A stretch of 64,000 nucleotides of DNA from an uncultured Collinsella sp. (GTDB lineage Bacteria > Actinomycetota > Coriobacteriia > Coriobacteriales > Coriobacteriaceae): the NCBI GenBank assembly GCA_937923795.1, contig CALDWI010000044.1:51378-115377 (forward strand). The letters are read 5' to 3'. The number at the start of each line of letters is the position of its first letter. The stretch's first letter is position 1. Made by a program: the position numbers and the translations under genes. Under the pieces are notes generated by a model. The model had not been told where the DNA came from and did not search any database. It saw only the letters and a list, made by a program, of their open reading frames with translations. This document shows, piece after piece, positions 62,901 to 64,000 of the stretch.

Positions 62901-63501
62901 GGTCGTTGAGGGTGGCGAGATGAAGGCGTTTACGCTTCAGCTTGCGAAAGACAGCAAATTTGAAGACATCATCGGTACTGCCGTGACCTCTGGTAATGAA
63001 AATAAGCAGACGCATTCATTCTTGGATGGCAATGGTAAAGAGATTGAGCTCACGTACTCGCTCTCAGATATCAGGAATAGTTCCGACCCGGGCGACTCCA
63101 CGGGCGGCCCTTCCAAGACCTTCAAGTACTACGTGCGCGAGAAGAACGATAGATCGACCTATTCGCATTACAAGTTTGATCAGTCGGTCTATGAGCTTAC
63201 GGTTGCCGCAAAGGATGACGATGCTGGAATCACAACCAATGTGACCTACACTCAGATCGTCGATGCCAAAGGCAATGAAATTCCTGAGAATGAGCGGATA
63301 CCGAAGCAGTACGGCGAGGACACCGGCGCTGGCCAAAGCCTTCCCACCTTCACCAACACCTACTCCACCTCTTTGCCCCTTTCTGGTATGTCGGGCGTCA
63401 CTCTGACGTACCTTGCCGGCGCGGCGGTGCTTTGCGCTGCTGCGGCCTGGATGCACATTCGTCGCAAGGCGAATGCGAAGGGAGGTGAGCATCGTGAATA
63501 A
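59929..63501 (+). CDS. Large sortase-anchored pilus/adhesin protein
   Basis: A 1190-residue surface protein. Signal peptide to about residue 45 (VLCGASVLSLVLSLVM...QAIAND); an acidic Ser/Asn/Asp-rich stretch; a beta-helix-like region with Gly-rich repeats (GGVYAKGSAVKVTGGVISGN, GGGIMASGGKVTVSGGHI); then two Spy0128/FctA-like pilin domains ending in FTNKYTP and FTNTYST, whose Asn residues could form isopeptide bonds. The C-terminus has LPLSG, a hydrophobic helix and Arg/Lys. A poly-G tract lies at codons 58-61. It overlaps the next pilin gene by 8 bases. Confidence 0.85.
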   Translation: MKANSEKTKQSKKATRRVLAGVLCGASVLSLVLSLVMPPISQAIANDAQTVFTEETVMGGGSSSESTDVENTNNGDTDNQNSDETEGDGTGDDTLRVALLPDDTGAESVAQPADDSANGEGAIALAAENKSTYTISSGAELSEKLLAKGLRDATGSATFELVADIKYNGEIKFEQTDNNPINITLNLNGHKIKCLNTDKPLFDVAGGATLTIKDEIKDSAPVTETVSDGQLLTDQGQSLNADNYDKYAANYGKNANLTYDKDNDNIPSNLTYYVTESSPNETGTTETLVKHDVEIKGAIVACGGKTNLRLINLYNRNGKGGTFNLVSGVITQKQDGSVSSLVYAEGGSTVNMRGGYVCGALGSGIMVSNESGGASTLDLTGGVIAGNCASSGGGVYAKGSAVKVTGGVISGNSTLASGAGLGGGIMASGGKVTVSGGHITNNRMAKFCGTDGSGCHGGAGLAANNGAHVTISDGQITGNYSEEAGGGVYVTNLNQGDTAWLDITRGYIASNVSYRSEGAGIRVGQKVDAMIGDTPDNNGTPGSKVYITNNCCMSRFDWGGGGIFVQGDSKNADNAGRLFVYNSYISSNTAGGYGGGVAVCPTGKTLVTNTKGTAIFGNSSARDEHNWLNDYNTEHNSGNNRTPHLSGGGIADTNKTEDRDAYESDKFRECGHADFFLAARDHNTPVAVVSGKMLGDIDAKYSGSIELKNRISIPANGVAQVKNSIGLTSGVSATDKAVIDLVQGKVQGTKVTTFITGNYSWDHGGGIMSNGNLYLGVPADTYVYPSLKLKATKALKNQQTKENMELDKDQFPFSFSVYRKDSDGASTPSWDGETFNTGGCKQVVSTPNNADGNIAFDLSNDLSMQLGDFSKKLSSDTGKITYSYYLVEDAGNIPGVDYDHAVYEIKVTVEYNKTVLLSVPIKNDSNKTKDLSVYNFTIDSVDVTKNHEGSADHLGSVSPTDDYYLIAGSGGGSTFTNKYTPSVSWIPKATKVVEGGEMKAFTLQLAKDSKFEDIIGTAVTSGNENKQTHSFLDGNGKEIELTYSLSDIRNSSDPGDSTGGPSKTFKYYVREKNDRSTYSHYKFDQSVYELTVAAKDDDAGITTNVTYTQIVDAKGNEIPENERIPKQYGEDTGAGQSLPTFTNTYSTSLPLSGMSGVTLTYLAGAAVLCAAAAWMHIRRKANAKGGEHRE
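60102..60110 (+). repeat. Poly-G tract (nine G) in the adhesin gene
   Basis: Nine consecutive G follow AT in codons 58-61. With eight G the frame meets TAG after 10 further codons (CTG ATG TAG); with ten G it meets TGA after six codons. Only nine (or twelve, or six) give the full protein, as expected for a phase-variation tract. Confidence 0.8.
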
Positions 63502-64000
63502 GAAAGTTTGCTCCTTCCCGATCTTGTTTGCACTGCTTGCCCTCCTGATCGGCACCTGCGCGGTTGTGTTCCCCGCATCCGCGCAGGCCGTGCCGACCTC
63601 GACCGGTTCCATCACGGTGAGCGGCACCGTGGCGCGCAGCTACGACGCCTACCAGATCTTTAGCGCCAACGTCGTCGACGGCGACAGCGACGCCAAGATC
63701 GCCACCGACCTCGCCTGGGCAAGCGACGCCGTGCGCGACGCCGCACTGCCCGTGCTGCGCAGCGCCGGCATGCCCAATTCCCAGACCACCGCGCAGGAAG
63801 CTGCCGAGTGGCTCAACACCGATTCCCACCTTACGAGCGCGCTGAGCGCACAGCTCGCTCGTTCCCTCCAGAGCTCTGGCGCCAAGTCCGTGGCCCTTAA
63901 TGCGGGCACGACGGCCGAGCTGCCCTGTGGCTACTGGCTCATCGTCGCCGACGACGACGCCATTTCCCAGGGCGAGGCCGGCACCGCGCCGATCATGGCC
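63494..64000 (+). CDS. Fimbrial pilin subunit, 3' end outside window
   Basis: GTG 63494 has the strong site GGAGGTGAG and overlaps the adhesin stop. The visible 169 residues include a signal peptide (ILFALLALLIGTCAVVFPASAQA) and a mature N-terminus SITVSGTVARSYDAYQIFSA typical of the N-terminal domain of Gram-positive major pilins (SpaA/FimA type). TTAELPCGYWLIVADDD is also typical. The pilin motif Lys and LPXTG should lie beyond 64000. A sortase gene is expected downstream. Confidence 0.85.
   Translation, partial: MNKKVCSFPILFALLALLIGTCAVVFPASAQAVPTSTGSITVSGTVARSYDAYQIFSANVVDGDSDAKIATDLAWASDAVRDAALPVLRSAGMPNSQTTAQEAAEWLNTDSHLTSALSAQLARSLQSSGAKSVALNAGTTAELPCGYWLIVADDDAISQGEAGTAPIMA

Overview
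The window reads as a chromosomal segment of a gut actinobacterium of the class Coriobacteriia, most like Collinsella. The basis is GC-rich coding sequence with strong Shine-Dalgarno sites, a Kdp potassium system, an orphan OmpR-type regulator next to glnA, sortase-type pilus genes and many small intergenic palindromes. This assignment rests on gene style and recall; no database search was possible.

Layout. (1) 1-12.4 kb is a pectin-utilisation locus: altronate dehydratase (cut by the window start), a GPH/MFS sugar-acid transporter, GH28 polygalacturonase, an acetylesterase-like hydrolase, a pectin methylesterase fused to a second esterase, an SGNH esterase, a GH105 unsaturated uronyl hydrolase, a TIM-barrel isomerase and a GltD-like flavoprotein. 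(2) 12.5-20.8 kb holds kdpED facing kdpFABC, including a 28-residue kdpF. (3) 21-27.3 kb has an Old Yellow Enzyme-type reductase, an RpiB-fold ketol-isomerase plus kduD for unsaturated uronates, a scar joining fragments of a GntR regulator and a GntP permease, and an IlvD/Edd sugar-acid dehydratase. (4) 27.3-35.3 kb is an accessory region: an intact IS3-family element, a block with different codon style (ArsC-like, DHA2 efflux, CBS, MGMT-like), a tRNA-Met 3' half, a broken integrase, an IS remnant, and an AAA ATPase with repeats on both sides. (5) 35.4-40.9 kb handles 2-keto-3-deoxygluconate (KDG): a YczE-like membrane protein, a GntR regulator, eda, kdgK and a LacI regulator. (6) 41-59.4 kb is core: glnA and a GlnR-like regulator, HtrA, ligA, MATE, a heterodimeric ABC exporter, moaA, a moaC-mobB fusion, MFS and HAD. 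(7) 59.9-64 kb begins a sortase-dependent pilus locus.

The pectin genes work together. Galacturonate passes through UxaA, and unsaturated uronate passes through GH105, the RpiB-fold isomerase and KduD; both reach KDG, then KdgK and Eda give pyruvate and glyceraldehyde-3-phosphate. Two operator classes appear: AGGTGAACGTTCACCT-like palindromes (eight sites) at the degradation genes, and ACGAAATCGGTTTCGTTT-like palindromes at the yczE-like gene and kdgK.

The strongest unexplained signal is a candidate structured RNA present twice, directly upstream of the YczE-like gene and of eda. The two copies share loop sequences but have different, still paired, stems. Other notable signals are a poly-G tract that would switch the large pilus adhesin off by a one-base slip, four helically phased palindromes and seven 10-bp repeats on the two sides of the AAA ATPase, a 203-bp MITE-like element, and three families of REP-like palindromes, one of which lies inside an ABC transporter gene.
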